Source: Cyrtodaria siliqua (lineage: Eukaryota; Mollusca; Bivalvia; Adapedonta; Hiatellidae). Taken from it: a DNA stretch of 64,000 nt. The stretch is from assembly GCA_037043455.1 (NCBI GenBank), contig JAWPHD010003241.1, forward strand, positions 62,001 through 126,000, in the 5' to 3' direction. The notes under the pieces are model-generated. The model saw only the letters and a program-made list of their open reading frames with translations, was not told the DNA's origin and did no database searches. A program made the position numbers and the translations under genes. Of this stretch, positions 38,150-50,370 are shown in pieces (positions within the stretch are counted from its first letter, which is position 1; every line of letters starts with the position of its first letter).

Positions 38150-41100
38150 GAATGCAGATCATTTAACCACTAAAACATTCCGTTGCGCTAAATAAATCTA
38201 TATAATTATTTCGTAGCAGACGAATACTATTTTATATTAATGGCGATACTTTGTTAAGCTATACATGGTGTTGTATAAAGAATGAGTTGCATAGCTATAT
38301 GATACATGTATATTTATTTGCGTTATGTGATTAACACTAAGTGGATTGAATAAACAGCCGCCGCGCATGAAATGAATGACACGCTTACTGCGTGTGTGTG
38401 GACTAGGTGTTGTGTAACCATAATAACTGACACGCTGAACGGCGGAGTTGACTTTTCGTATTAAATATAAGGTGTTAAACAATTATACATGATTATATTG
38501 ATCACGATTCGGTTCTTATAATACATTTAGTGCAAATCAAACGTAATGTTTAAAGAGTCAAACATACTTTATAGCTGGGACGTCATAGAGAGCCCTGTTT
38601 ATATATACGGCTTTTATTGTGCTTACACAGCATGGGTATAGCGATACAAACTAAGTATAACAAATTAACTTTAAACTTATGATAAACGCAAATACACAAA
38701 ACAATTTAACGAATCAACATATTATGAAAATGTCATTCGGCGGATCCAACATACAGCTGTGCAAAGTACACGTATCTTTCAAAGCGTCAAATACTGTTTA
38801 TTTTTTACTAATTGCATGTAATAAAGTATTATGTTATAAAGTGTTATTACATTTATAACAACAACGTTTTGTAGCTTTACATTTATAATGCTGTCTTTTA
38901 ATAATTTACAAACTTCAAAAATTGGATTTTGAATTCAGATAACTATTTGATAAATATATTCCGCCTCATGCGGAGAATTCCAAATAAACACATAAAAAAT
39001 AATCACACGAACAAAGAGGAAAAAGCATGCAAACATATAGCTACTAAAGGATATTAACATGTATCTAAGAGAAGCCTAACATATATGTATGTATAAACGT
39101 ATATGTATTTTTTTAAATTAAAACCAAAAAATATAAAAAATAAAAAAAATAAACGTATAAGAAACAACAAATATTATAACTTATCAATTACTTCAAATGT
39201 TATGATTAATTTAATGAAGGTCTGCGCTCCCGTTATTGAACGATAACCTGAGCAAATGAATGATAAACTAAGACCACACTTTTCTCTAGAAATGATATTT
39301 ATAATCAAGGATCGTTGTCAGTCTTTCATGTTTCTGACGATACGGGAACTTTAGTCGCCATATTTAGTATGTATTCGTTATTTACATAAAATGTATTATG
39401 GTGAATACTGTGAACTAATTTTTACGGCTTTTTGTTATATTATGAACGGAATTATTTATCTCTAATTAGACCACACTTTTCATTAAAGTTATGAAAGAAA
39501 ACAAGCATGTCACATGTATGTTACTTTAATAAATATATCAACTTGATTAGTGTCAAACATATACAATTATTGTTATCGACCAGTCATGAAGACACAAAAA
39601 TTCAACCAGGCTGTTTAACAAACGTGTAGTAATTGGTGAAAAAGTAATGAAAAATAAATAATATTAGACCATGTGAAAGTTCTTTTGAAACGAAACGGAT
39701 AGAAAGCCTTCCCCGACCTACCACGCCACGTCGTACCCCACCTCATTTCCCCACAAACCCCACTTCCACTCCACACCATCCAACACACACACGCACGCAC
39801 ACACATATATAAGCGCTCTCCGTCTATCTGTATCATAACATGTTGTTTCATAAGTTATTTTAATTGAATTTGTTTTGAAACGTTTATTTAAATGTATAAC
39901 GCATTCAATGAAATCGCATCGAAATAGAGTCAGGTAATTAAACTGTGCTTGCAACTAATAATGCTTAAGTATACTCATTCGCCATAAGACAGCTACCTCG
40001 GTAGTTCAGCGTAAGGCATTGTGCTTGGAACTATAAATGTTCATATATAATGAAAGTTGGTGTTAACTATACGTACTTGACACTTTTTCATAGCCTCGTC
40101 CGTCGAATATGGACGTTCACGGACCTATATATAGTGTTCCCGAGCACTTTAAGGGACCATAGGCATATCTTCATTATTCCGAATAAATCAAGTTATCGGA
40201 TTTGTATATATCCCAAACCCTTCTTCTGGGACGGCTCTAAATAACATTGCATGTGTTGACAAACCATTAAACACCATTTAATATTTCCGTATTTTGTTAT
40301 AGCGCCGGTTACTGATGTGAAATGGGTACACTTAAATTGTGTAGAATACTCGCTTATCAATACACTCGAATATCGATTTTCACTTGGTTAAAGAAGGTAC
40401 ATCAAGATTAGTAGTTCTTTTAAAATTGTTCAATATATTATTTCGCTATTAAAATAAGAAAAATGAACTAAATGAACCATAAACGACCAAAGTAAATTAC
40501 ACCGAACACATACAATAAAAGACATAAATATGGTATTGACTAACTAAGGTTACGTGCCAGGGATAGCTACTTTAATCTTGTCGGTAAAAAAATCGCAACA
40601 TCTTTCAAAGCGATCGTCATGTGTCAGTATCGCCGCGGTGATCACGTGTGAAGGCTATTTATAATCTGGTGATTACTCCATGGTCTAATAAGCCTTGCTG
40701 TAATTCATAATTAGTAATTATTGCGCTGTAGTATAGGAAGCCTAATGATCTATCTATATCTTAGAGCCATTTCACAATATAATTTAGTAATTTCATAGCT
40801 TTGTATTTTATGAATGCACGTGTTGCCTCCAAAGCCTGATGTACTTCCTTTAAGTTGCGGAAGGACGATATAATTCGTGCATTTAAAAAAAACATGCAAC
40901 TTAATAAATGAGGTAACATAACAGTTTTTGTTCTAGTATCTTATCATTTCATCAGGTATACGTATGCTAAATTGTAGAAAGGGATATAGTCTTAGATCTT
41001 TATATACGCCGTGATTGGTTAGCTGTTGAATTAGAATTGGTCTGTTGTTTTGATCTCTACATGTACATAATACATAATATAGTGCTCATAATACATTTGG

Positions 41101-41712
41101 CTATATTTAGATAATAGTATGTTTATCTCTTTTTGCGCGATAAACTAGTTTTCCACGCATCCTATATCCGTATCATAAATCCGTCTTGTGCAGTACGTGG
41201 CTCGCCGCGGCGGTATTGCACCGCTCACGGAATTGCAATAAACAGGAAATGTGTCATAAAACTATGTTTCCCTAAATGGTACGTGCTTTTGTCATATACC
41301 GACGTATGTACCCTAATTAGGCTGTACTTCAATAGGGCTACGCAATAGGTGATTAGTGGATGTGTGGTATATTGTTAGTTGGGGGCACGTGGAGAGCATG
41401 TCATACTGCAAATCCAAATTTAATACGTGCCACTCCTCAAGTGTTTTGGTCACCAGGTGGCGGGCACGTACGGCATAAATATTTTTCTCCCTGATACTAT
41501 AGAAACTAGATGCTGTGTCATTTATTATGTTTTTTTTTATTTTTTATTTTTTTATCAATTATTTGAAAAATATGCACGTACTAAATATATTTTTTCAATG
41601 TCTACTTTTCCGCAAAAGTAAAGTCCTTATTATCTGACGCTCGTATTAATGAACAAGTATTAGACCATGTCCATGCATTCGGAATATACTGAATTTCGCC
41701 CGAAGTTTACAT
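38150..41712. other. Interior of the 8.2-kb element, no gene recognised
   Basis: AT-rich. An AC/CACGCA microsatellite lies at about 39783-39805 and a tRNA A-box-like 'cctcggtagttcagcg' near 39996. No coding region is supportable. Confidence 0.45.
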
Positions 41713-41960
41713 TACTCAACTTTTATAATCGGTAACCCAGGTTTTTTGAAATAACACGAATACTATAAACTGGAAATCACCGAAACACATACCAATATTT
41801 CATTATGTCTATCAGCAATGTAACCTGGAAAAAAAATGATTTCAGATTACTTTGTTGATAAACTTAATAAAAGGTTGGTATGTATTTCGGTCATTTCCAG
41901 CTTTTAATATTTCTGTTATTTACAAAAAAAAACTGGGTTACCGATTATAGAAGTTGAGTA
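41713..41960. mobile_element. MITE with about 85-bp TIRs and TA flanks
   Basis: The left end TACTCAACTTTTATAATCGG pairs with the right end CCGATTATAGAAGTTGAGTA. Pairing continues for about 85 bp (shared 'taacccag', 'ctggaaat', 'acataccaa'). TA at both outer edges suggests a mariner-type target. The centre is only about 80 bp. Confidence 0.85.
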
Positions 41961-44279
41961 GTGTATATGTACCAAGATATGCGGTGTTGCCGGTGACTTA
42001 CTGTCAGATTTTCGATAAAAACAGTTTAATTCCGACATTTTCATACACGCTGTACTGTTTTTGCGTGCTTTCCCTATGTACTGATGGATTTTTTTGTTCC
42101 CAATGACGTCACTTCAGTTATACGAGGAAGATCTTTCCCCTTTTTTCGATATTTTAGCAATGCCTGTTCGCATTTTCGATTTTTATGTTTAAAAACATAT
42201 TTTCACTAAGCATACATCAATAACATAATAAACATCGTATCTATAATGATATTTAATAATTAAAAACATATCAGCAGCGGATTTGTTGATTTAGGACAAT
42301 GTTCATCTTTAACTTATCATTACAGTCACAGTTGGGGTTCTCAGCGTCTTATATGTTGGCCAATCACATGCTGTGAAATAGAGTCAGTTACTCCCTTTTA
42401 TTTCAATCAGCCAGTCACAATTAACGAACTAATTAATGCATGGAACAATCCTTAATTTTAATTATGCATACTTTATTGTATTATATAATTTTATCAGGCG
42501 ACATAACATTTTCAACTATGATTTGCGACGAACTACTGATTTAATTTATAATTAAAGAGGCACTTTATAACAGGCTGAGATTTATTTTCAGTATATGTTA
42601 TTTGTATTGTTAATACAATGTGCACTGGTCAAAATAGCTATACGAGCAGACGAAAACTATCTGGTATTTGATATTCTCAGAAACTAATGTATTATAGTTT
42701 AAAACTATAAAGTGAAACACATTATTAATTTAGTTTACTTCCGTTCTTGTACTTTCTGCATATAGTGTGTGCAACATATTAATAATTAGCTATTAGGTCT
42801 GTGAAATAATTAGGAATAAAAAAAGTAAACCAGATATAACTACTTTACCACATTGCAATGAAGTATGATAGCGTTGTTTTCTTAATGGTATCGGTAAAAG
42901 TTAAATAATATAACTTCACAGGATATCGAGTTCTTCAAAGTTAAGTTAATACGTTTTTATTATTATAAGTAACTGTATGATAGTACGGGACTTAGAATTC
43001 ATTACTTTAAAACACACACGAACGACAAGAAGCAGTCACAAAGGGCACGAATTTAATTGATCTTATAGAGGAAAGAAATTGACTGGACGCCGCGAATTTA
43101 AATAAAGAAAATCAAGACTGCCGTGTTTTAAACCTAAACCATAATGTTTCGAAATCTGCAGATATTGCCGTTACTGAGAGATATAAACATATATATTGAA
43201 TACATAGGGAATGCACTAATGATTCTAAAGGGACGCGGAGCAATCTTGAATAATTTTATTAAAATAAGCACCTCTGGTGTATCATTCAAATATGGTGTTC
43301 GTTTTAAAGCTACCCATGGCAATCTTGAAGTGTTTTAAATGGGTGTCTCGAATTATATAACCAGAATCATGTTTACTCGAATTATATAACCAGAATCATG
43401 TTTACTTTTAGCCCGGTTACATTTAAAAAGGTACTATTTGAAGTATTCTCTTTTTCGTCTTACTTTGCTATACGTTTTAATATATTATTGGTGCAATACA
43501 ATACAATTTGCATATTACTATTCTTATATCTAATATAAATTGCCGCGAGTTTTAAAAAAAATTCAGATTGTCTTTATCCCTTTAATAGTCAAATATTCAT
43601 TAAATTAAATTGCGCGTATCATGCCCTGTTACGATTGCAAAAAAAAGTACACTGATTAGAAATAAAGCGTGAATAGCGGGTTAAATGCATGAACACGCCG
43701 ATATATACATTATATATAATTTCTTAATTTCACACGGATCACAAATACGTTACTGGATTCTAGCGCATGACTCAGACACTTCTGTAAACATATAGATAGA
43801 TAGATAGATAGATAGATACTTTATTGACTTAAACTTTTACAGTTTCTCATCATTACATACATAATTTGTAATACATAATTATAATCACATGACAGGTTAC
43901 ACATACTTCTACACACTCACTTATAGTTCAATTTTCAATACTCCTTAATTAATCATAGCTCATGTAAACATATAATGGGGCTAACACAACATATGTGGTT
44001 ATATTGGGACAATGACAGAGGGAGCTAATATGAAGAATGAATATGGTATGTATCGGATAAACGCGGGGCAGAGGTGTTAGCTTCAAACCACAATGCATTA
44101 TCCACTGAGCCACCGAGGCCACATTGTAAATGAACATATTCAGTACTATATCTCTCAAATTATATAGAAATCTATTTATTCTGCAATGCTTTTCATATCA
44201 GCTATTCCCATCTTCCTCTGTGTCACACTCGACTCCAATTTTTTATTATTAATATAACAATGGAAATTTACCATGTTTA
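41961..44279. other. No gene; microsatellite and tRNA-like relic
   Basis: A 29-bp tandem pair ('tcgaattatataaccagaat' unit) lies at about 43347-43404 and a GATA microsatellite at 43793-43820. On the minus strand near 44045-44125 a TGGCTCAGTGGATAATGC A box followed by a weak B box suggests a SINE head. Nothing else recognised. Confidence 0.5.
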
Positions 44280-45640
44280 ACAATTTAAATATTAATATTA
44301 ATTAAATTGTATTCGTATAATACAATCTTTTAATATTTTGTCTATTTAAATCTCATATTTCTCGTAGGTTCTGTTTTTCCTTTTCCGGGTATTCCCTTAT
44401 TTCCATTATGGTTAATGCTGTTTTCATTTATTATGTAAACTGAGTATATTCCCTGAACTTTCAAACTATTTTTACAGAATAGAACATATATTTTATTTAA
44501 CTTGTACATACGTACATCGTCATTTATGCATATATTAATACAACTTTTCATACATAAGTCTAAGTCACGTGATTCTGCAAATCGATAATTTTATATCAGC
44601 AGTTGAGTAATATATATATAGCAAATAACTATTACATGAGGATGAAAATGCAGGCGATTTTGTTTACAACACTATTTAATATAAAATATTTGTTTTTCAT
44701 TCTTCCGGTATGTATATTGTGAAAATATCTAATTACTGATGTCTCTTCAATCGCAGTGCGCGTGTACACACTACGCGAGCTATGGATTAAAGAATTAGTG
44801 ATTGTCGATGTCAAAAACAGTTGCTAATACATGATAGAGTATACATGCTGCATATTGAAAATACAGGCTAATTAAACGATGAATTTAGTTAAGCACATGT
44901 TAACTCGATGGTGGCATGAATATAAATGTTGGGTGAATGCATGGGGTTTGCACATAGGAATAGGAATTAGCTATAATTATGCCTCAACTATTGTTTGTAA
45001 TTAATATAAATTTAAATATCAACATTAATTAAATTGTATTTGTATAATCCACTCTTTTAACAGTTTGTCTATTTAAATCTCGGATCTCAAGTGGGAATGT
45101 CCCTGCATAATTATGGATAGTTACTACTTTTACCGTGTCATCCCTTGCTTGTAAATGGTTTTATCGTTATACATTTACATTATGTTTGATAACTGTTTCT
45201 TTCCTTCATCTTTCATCAGTTTTTGCGCACAATATGAACTATGTATGTGTCGACGTGCCGTAAAACTTCATTCATTCATTCCTTCCCTCCTTCATTCCTT
45301 CCGTCCTTCACTCCTTCCCTCCTTCCCTCCTTCCATCCATCCATCCATCCATTCATCCATCCATCCATCCATCCATCCATCCATCCATGCATCCATCCAT
45401 CCATCGCAGTGCACTTGTACACTCTACGCGAGATATGGATTAAACAATTAATGATTGTCGACGTCAATAAAACAGTTGTTCATATCCAAAACCCGGCTAA
45501 TTAAACGTTGCATCTAGTCTGGGCTCTGTATGTCATTTTTGACAGATTTAGTTAAGCATATATTAACTCGATGGTGGCATGAATATAAATGATGGGTGAA
45601 TGCATGGGGTTTGCACGTAGGAATTAACATAATTATTAAG
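44280..45640. repeat. Segmental tandem duplication, about 0.7 kb unit
   Basis: 44280-44970 and about 45005-45640 are direct copies ('tgtctatttaaatctc', 'tatggattaaa', 'aactcgatggtggcatgaat', 'gggtgaatgcatggggtttg'). The second copy has gained a CCTT/CCAT microsatellite at 45275-45405, which creates the open frames seen there. Confidence 0.75.
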
Positions 45641-46035
45641 CAACAACTTTTGTTTCTAATTAATATAAATGTTTGTTTCATTTGCTGCATCAATCAATCA
45701 CTCTTAAACCAACGATCGCAGAAGAGAATTATCGAATTATACTGTCCTTTTTTAATTGGTCAAACGCAAAAACGGTAAAAACTCAAAAACGCGTTTGCAA
45801 ACTCTGAGCATGCGGACTACGCGCGTTTGAAAACTATGCGCATGCGCACTACGCGCGTTTGGAAACGCCCGTTTCAGAGCGTTTGAAAACGGAAAAAACT
45901 CTGAGCATGCGCACTTTAAGCGTTTGCAAACCCGTTTTAGGTCGTTTTCCGTTTTAAACGACAAACGAACGACAAACTGGTTTGAAACGGTAGATAAACG
46001 GTAAAACTCGGTAATAAAACGGTTCTATAGCTGTA

Positions 46036-46910
46036 ACACAACTATCAAGTAAAATATCAATTATAGACGAAAAATTCTCTGTAAAATGTGTTGGATCATT
46101 AATAGTTTGGTGTAGTCTAATTGTTGACACAAGTTTGATATTTTTTTCGAAGTTTTCACATTTAACATGTTGAAATTAAGGTCGCCAGTTACAATAATAT
46201 CTTTAATGCCAGTATCAACTCCCAGACTTATATAATCTTCAATCATGGTAGTATGTATGGAGTCAGAGTTGGGTGGTCTGTAAAATACTCCAAGCAGTAT
46301 GTGGTTGTGGTTTAAAGCATGTTCCATCCAGATGCACTCAAGATTATTTAACTCAAGGGTGTAGTGAATCGTATCTTTTATATAGAGCAAAACACGACCG
46401 TGGCTATTCACCAATACGATATTTTCGTTTAGGATTATGAAATGTTGGAAATGTTAATTCGTCGGATTATACAGACTCGTTAAGTCAAGTTTTAGAGAAT
46501 GTAAAGATGTCAAAGTGATAAAGTTCAGACTTGAGTATGTCTAGCTTATGTAAGATACTCTACATTATAGTGAACTAGGGACAAGTTATGGGACAAACTA
46601 AGGTTTTCAAACATAGAGGATGTATCGTCAATGGACAAAGAAGACACGAGTGAGGTGTTGGGTGACGATTCGGTACCAGGATCTGGATGAATATCCAAAG
46701 ATTTATTCAGTCGTACACTTACCCATGCGAGCAAAGTAGTTTATCAGTTGTTTTGAAAAGTGTGTTTCTGAAGTAATGAGTTCCATCAGTTATGCGTTTG
46801 TATGGATGGACTATCGTTTTGGTGGAATGTGATACCGAATAAATGTTCAGCAGTATCGAGAACAGATATGGCAGGGATCCAGTAAGGGAAAGCAGAAAAA
46901 GCACCATGTT
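46036..46910 (-). mobile_element. LINE fragment, upstream half of the split copy
   Basis: Minus-strand endonuclease domain of a CR1/Jockey-like LINE: LSLVHYNVEYLT (about 46550-46590), then GVFYRPPNSDSIH and DIIVTGDLNFNML (46061-46414). A frame change separates the two parts. The fragment stops at 46036, at the TIR of the 8.2-kb element, and the next part of the protein is found at 37830. It is inactive. Confidence 0.75.
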
Positions 46911-47489
46911 AGTTTACAGTTGAAATATTTTGGATACATCCAGACTAGAGTGTGGCGATAATGTTTTGTAAAATATGGAAGATAAATATATTTTAATGGA
47001 CTATTCATCCATGGCATTGCAAGTGTGAAAATAAGTAGGAAAAAATGTCGATAGTGTAAGGCATTAGACAGGTTTTTTGTGTCGAGCCCGCTTAAGGAGA
47101 GCTCGACATTGATATCATTTTGCTTCCTTGGAAGAGCCTCCGTCCTTCCTTGCATCCGTCCGTGTGTCCGTCCAATTTGCACGTCCTTTCGGATAACGCC
47201 AAAGTTAAGGTACACGTTATTTATATTGACTTTTAACATAGCTAGGATATTGCTCAAAACATCAGTATGTTCCTCCTTTCGAAATGGTATGGCGTACAAA
47301 TTATCGTCGTTGCAACATACTTTCTTCGAAATGTAGGTCAAGTCCAGTTTAGGGTACACGATCTGAAACACTGCTGTTATGTGTTTGGTATCAATTAACT
47401 GCATCGCTAAGTTTTTCGTATTGACCTGACTTGGTGAATTCAATTTGAGTCGCTGTAACTTATTTTCTTTTAGATATAGTTCAAGTCTG
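46911..47489. other. No gene; degraded repeat next to the satellite
   Basis: Near 47430 a stretch resembles one 75-bp satellite unit (minus-strand NSPSQVNTKN), suggesting the array once extended further. A gtccgtgtgtccgtcc tract lies near 47158-47174. The open frame crossing this region has no recognisable domain. Confidence 0.45.
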
Positions 47490-48248
47490 GTTTAGCATAC
47501 ACCACGTTCAGTATCCCAGCTTCTGTTAGTGGGCAGTCGATACAATTGTATCTGTTTGTTACTCTTATTTATCTGACTGGGTGACTTTATTTGTTTTTTG
47601 TTAGTGGTCTGTTGATCAAACTGTATCTGTCTCTCATTGACCTTACTTGGTGACTTCATTTGTTTTCTGTTAGTGTGCTGTCGATCCAGATGTATCAGTA
47701 TGTTACTCTTGTTGACCTTACTTGGTGACTTCATTTGTTTTCTGTTAGTGTGCTGTCGATCCAGATGTGTCTGTATGTTACTCTTATTGACCTGACTTGG
47801 TGACTTCATTTGTTTTCTGTTAGTGTGCTGTCGATCCAGATGTATCCGTATGTTACTCTTATTGACCTTACTTGGTGACTTCATTTGTTTTCTGTTAGTG
47901 TGCTGTCGATCCAGATGTATCAGTATGTTACTCTTATTGACCTTACTTGGTGACTTCATTTGTTTTCTGTTAGTGTGCTGTCGATCAAGCTGTATCAGTA
48001 TGTTAGTTTCATTGACCTTACTTGGAGACATCATTTGTGTTCTGTTAGTGGGCTGTTGATAAAACTGTGTCTGTATGTTACTCTTATTGACCTGACTTGG
48101 TGACTTCATTTGTTTTCTGTTAGTGTGCTGTCGATCAAACTGTGTCTGTATGTTACTCTTATTGACCTGACTTGGTGACTTCATTTGTGTTCTGTTAGTA
48201 GGCTGTCGATCCAGATGTATCAGTATGTTACTCTTATTAACCTTACTT
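47490..48248. repeat. 75-bp satellite, left arm of a split array
   Basis: About ten tandem units of 75 bp ('ttactcttattgaccttact', 'tggtgacttcatttgttttc', 'tgttagtgtgctgtcgatcc', then 'agatgtatcagtatg'). As 75 equals 25 codons, the minus strand stays open as repeats containing KSPSKVNKSNI and LDRQHTNRKQM. The array continues in phase after the viral element at 63149. I see no leader, domain or gene context to support translation. Confidence 0.95.
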
Positions 48249-48551
48249 ATATATATGTAAATTGGAGTTTCTGGACCAAAACGAATATGACCCAAACAAC
48301 CCCAAAATCCACCCAAAAATCCACCCTTGAAATAAGCTGGGTTAGAGTTATATTTTGAGATTTTTTAACTTATTCACCATTTTATGGTGATTTACTTGAT
48401 TTATTAAAACTTTTTTAAAATAGGGGTAGTGAAGATTGCAAGTTTATTTTTTTTTATAGTTATCAAAATTACACCCACAAAAATATAAAATGTTCATTTA
48501 ATACAAAACAAATTTGTCGATTTGTTATCAAAATTACACCCAAATCAACGA
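48249..48551. repeat. Left terminal inverted repeat
   Basis: Starts ATATATATGTAAATTGG and aligns with the reverse complement of 62809-63149. The first 110 bp are nearly identical ('tttctggaccaaaacgaata', 'cccaaaaatccacccttgaa'). Then there are indels, a conserved 'ataggggtagtgaagattgc' block and a final conserved block ending at 'cacccaaatcaacga'. Confidence 0.95.
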
Positions 48552-48612
48552 TTTTCCGACCTTGAATACAAAGATGGTGGATCGTACTCATACACATTAC
48601 TAAAACAATAAA

Positions 48613-49194
48613 TCACACACTTTTTAGACTTTTTTGTAACGTTGCCATTGCTTCCTTTCTTCCCTGCTCCACTAGTTCTTTTTTTTGAACTTCACTAATT
48701 TCAAGTTTTTTTTGTTTGATATCTTGTTTCAAATTATAGTATCTTTCCAGTTCATCTAAAATCAACTTAAACTCTTGCTCAGATATTTGTGCATCACTCA
48801 ACGCTTTTGATATTAACTGCTTTATACTATTTAACTTAGACTCTGCCAAAGTTTTTATTTCATGATGTTTTTGAGCTTTTGCATTAAGCTCGCGTCTGAT
48901 AAAATTAATACAAACACCTGTAGCTCCACATAATATTGCTGCTATTTCTAAAGGTAACAAAACTGGAACAACACATCCAATCCCAGCCATAATAACACCT
49001 GCAGATATCAAGGTAGTGTCAATTCCATCTGTCATAGTAATACCATGTTTATATTTTTTATAAAGTGACTGACGTATATCTCGCTCTGTAATTAACTTTT
49101 GTTCAATCTCTGAAATCTTTTGTAATCTATAATTTTGTCCGTCTTCTACTGGCAACTTAGGATATAAACTTGGTGCTGTCGGTTGCTTCGGCAT
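48613..49194 (-). CDS. Two-helix membrane protein with PTAP and LYPKL motifs
   Basis: A 193-residue protein of unknown exact function, intact. Residues 5-14 read PTAPSLYPKL, which contains both a PTAP (Tsg101/ESCRT-I type) and a YPxL (ALIX type) late-domain-like motif. Residues 22-50 are helical and charged. Residues 60-98 hold two closely spaced hydrophobic segments separated by a short turn, a membrane hairpin. The rest (about 105-190) is predicted coiled coil, Lys/Glu rich. I recall similar proteins from cnidarian Polinton-type elements, from memory only. The start ATG follows a run of A and an A/T-only leader like its neighbours. It is the terminal gene on the left, next to the TIR, and presumably a virion membrane or assembly protein. 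The late-domain role is inference. Confidence 0.75.
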   Translation of the reverse strand: MPKQPTAPSLYPKLPVEDGQNYRLQKISEIEQKLITERDIRQSLYKKYKHGITMTDGIDTTLISAGVIMAGIGCVVPVLLPLEIAAILCGATGVCINFIRRELNAKAQKHHEIKTLAESKLNSIKQLISKALSDAQISEQEFKLILDELERYYNLKQDIKQKKLEISEVQKKELVEQGRKEAMATLQKSLKSV

Positions 49195-49266
49195 TTTTTT
49201 TATTAATAAATAAAAAAATAAATTAATTCAATTAATAATGATGCCAGCGTATTTACAGCGGTAGCG

Positions 49267-49710
49267 TTAGCATACAAAGTTAACAACAGAACCAGCACCA
49301 ATCTCTAAAGGTTCATCAAAGTTATCATGATTGCGTGGGATGATGTGAAGCGTTATGCCATAATTTGGTTGTTCAACACCATTGACAGAAACTATTACAG
49401 TTACGTCACCAACTAATCGTTCACATGCTAAACCTATTCCCATAATCCGTCCACGGCGTGTCATTACATGCCCCACATTTGTTTCTGCTCCACCATTACC
49501 AAATGAGAGTATTCTATTCAACACAAGTGGGCCCTTAGCCTCCGCAAATATTGTTATAATTCCATATTTAAGATTATCAACTCTATCTCTCAAATGATTA
49601 CACTGGTCAACAAAAGGCAAAACTTGCCTATGTAAATTTGAAACAATATATATCAAAGCCTCCAAGTCTTCTGTGTTTTTGTTAGGTCTTGTTGGTCCAA
49701 ATATACTCAT
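49267..49710 (-). CDS. Small structural protein, fibre-like beta-rich
   Basis: A 147-residue intact frame. The first 50 residues include helical heptad-like stretches (LEALIYIVSNLHRQVLPFV; LRDRVDNLKYGI). The rest is beta-rich with alternating hydrophobic residues (GDVTVIVSVNGVEQPNYGIT; EIGAGSVVNFVC). A helical stalk followed by a compact beta domain is the layout of viral fibre or spike proteins, and the gene sits among the putative structural genes. No cysteine-protease or enzyme motif is visible. The start codon follows an A-rich leader. The assignment is structural inference; sequence similarity to a named fibre is not claimed. Confidence 0.55.
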   Translation of the reverse strand: MSIFGPTRPNKNTEDLEALIYIVSNLHRQVLPFVDQCNHLRDRVDNLKYGIITIFAEAKGPLVLNRILSFGNGGAETNVGHVMTRRGRIMGIGLACERLVGDVTVIVSVNGVEQPNYGITLHIIPRNHDNFDEPLEIGAGSVVNFVC

Positions 49711-49735
49711 TGTTTTTTTTATAAAAATATATTAT

Positions 49736-50370
49736 TTAAATAATTTCTAAAACACAACTCATAGGCAAACCGTGATTATTTATCTTGTTGCCATACTCAT
49801 CTCTGACTTCTATTTTCAATTCAGTAATTGCATCATTTGTAAGACAGTGATATTCAGGATGAAAACTTGTATATACTATATCTCCAAACTGCTAGGTACA
49901 ACACCTATAATAGTGCTTGGTGCACCATTGAAATAATTACTACTCGTATTAACTTGTTTCAGATGAACATATAGCTGTTTATAAGGAACTAAATCAATTG
50001 GGTAATTTCCGAAACGAATACCTTTTAACCATTTTCTGTCCTCGAATCCCAGCATTTTTGAAAGACCGCTTGACATTCGGGTCTCTAGTGGCGTATCTAA
50101 AAAGGCTGTAGCACTTTGGACAATAATGTTCAGGGTAATCTTTTCATTTAGAATTTTAAAACCTCTTATCAAGTCTTCAAAGTTATAGAGTCCATCTGGT
50201 AAATGTTCTATTTTATCTGGGTTTCGTGTCTTTATGGTTTCATGAATAATATTATACCAACCGATAGTGTATATAAAACTTTTTAATCCAACGCGCTTAG
50301 TTCCATCTCTATTATCGATATACTGTTGTAAATTAATAGAGTTGTCTATGTTTGAAATTGTATGAAACAT
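49736..50370 (-). pseudogene. Putative minor capsid/penton-type protein, frameshifted
   Basis: The first 164 codons (50370 to 49876) read SFIYTIGWYNIIHE, LPDGLYNFEDLIRGFKIL, MLGFEDRKWLKGIRFGNY and QLYVHLKQVNTSSNYFNG, then reach a TAG at 49876-49878. Translation in the -1 frame continues for about 46 codons to TAA at 49736, with ITELKIEVRDEYGNKI and a closing GLPMSCVLEI strand. This order (GLY-EL-like helix, LLGF-type block, VHL block, terminal D-x-x-G-x-x-I strand) matches a conserved structural protein found in many animal Polintons, as I remember the family. It is often taken as a minor capsid or penton-like protein, but I cannot verify that here. A one-base insertion or two-base deletion near 49880-49900 explains the break. 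The gene is divergent from 50405 across 34 bp of A/T-only DNA. Confidence 0.65.

Larger units (their letters stand above)
37831..46035. mobile_element. 8.2-kb TIR element flanked by TA, inserted in a LINE
   Basis: The ends are perfect 29-bp inverted repeats starting TACAGCTATAGAACCGTTTT (37831-37859 and 46007-46035). A TA at each outer edge fits a Tc1/mariner-type TA duplication. Both subterminal zones (37860-38150 and 45760-46005) are rich in short 'aaacg'/'cgttt' words. LINE sequence in the same orientation and correct order lies on both sides. I found no transposase in the interior: it holds AT-rich DNA, a MITE, microsatellites, a tRNA-like sequence and a duplicated block. It may be a non-autonomous composite, or an old element that captured genomic DNA. 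Confidence 0.65.

Noticed and set aside
45155..45504. Overlapping Ser/Pro/His/Ile-rich open frames
   Set aside because: They are translations of a CCTT/CCAT microsatellite.
49876..49900. Programmed -1 frameshift in the putative minor capsid gene
   Set aside because: No X-XXY-YYZ slippery heptamer at the frame change and several other genes carry plain lesions; an indel is simpler.
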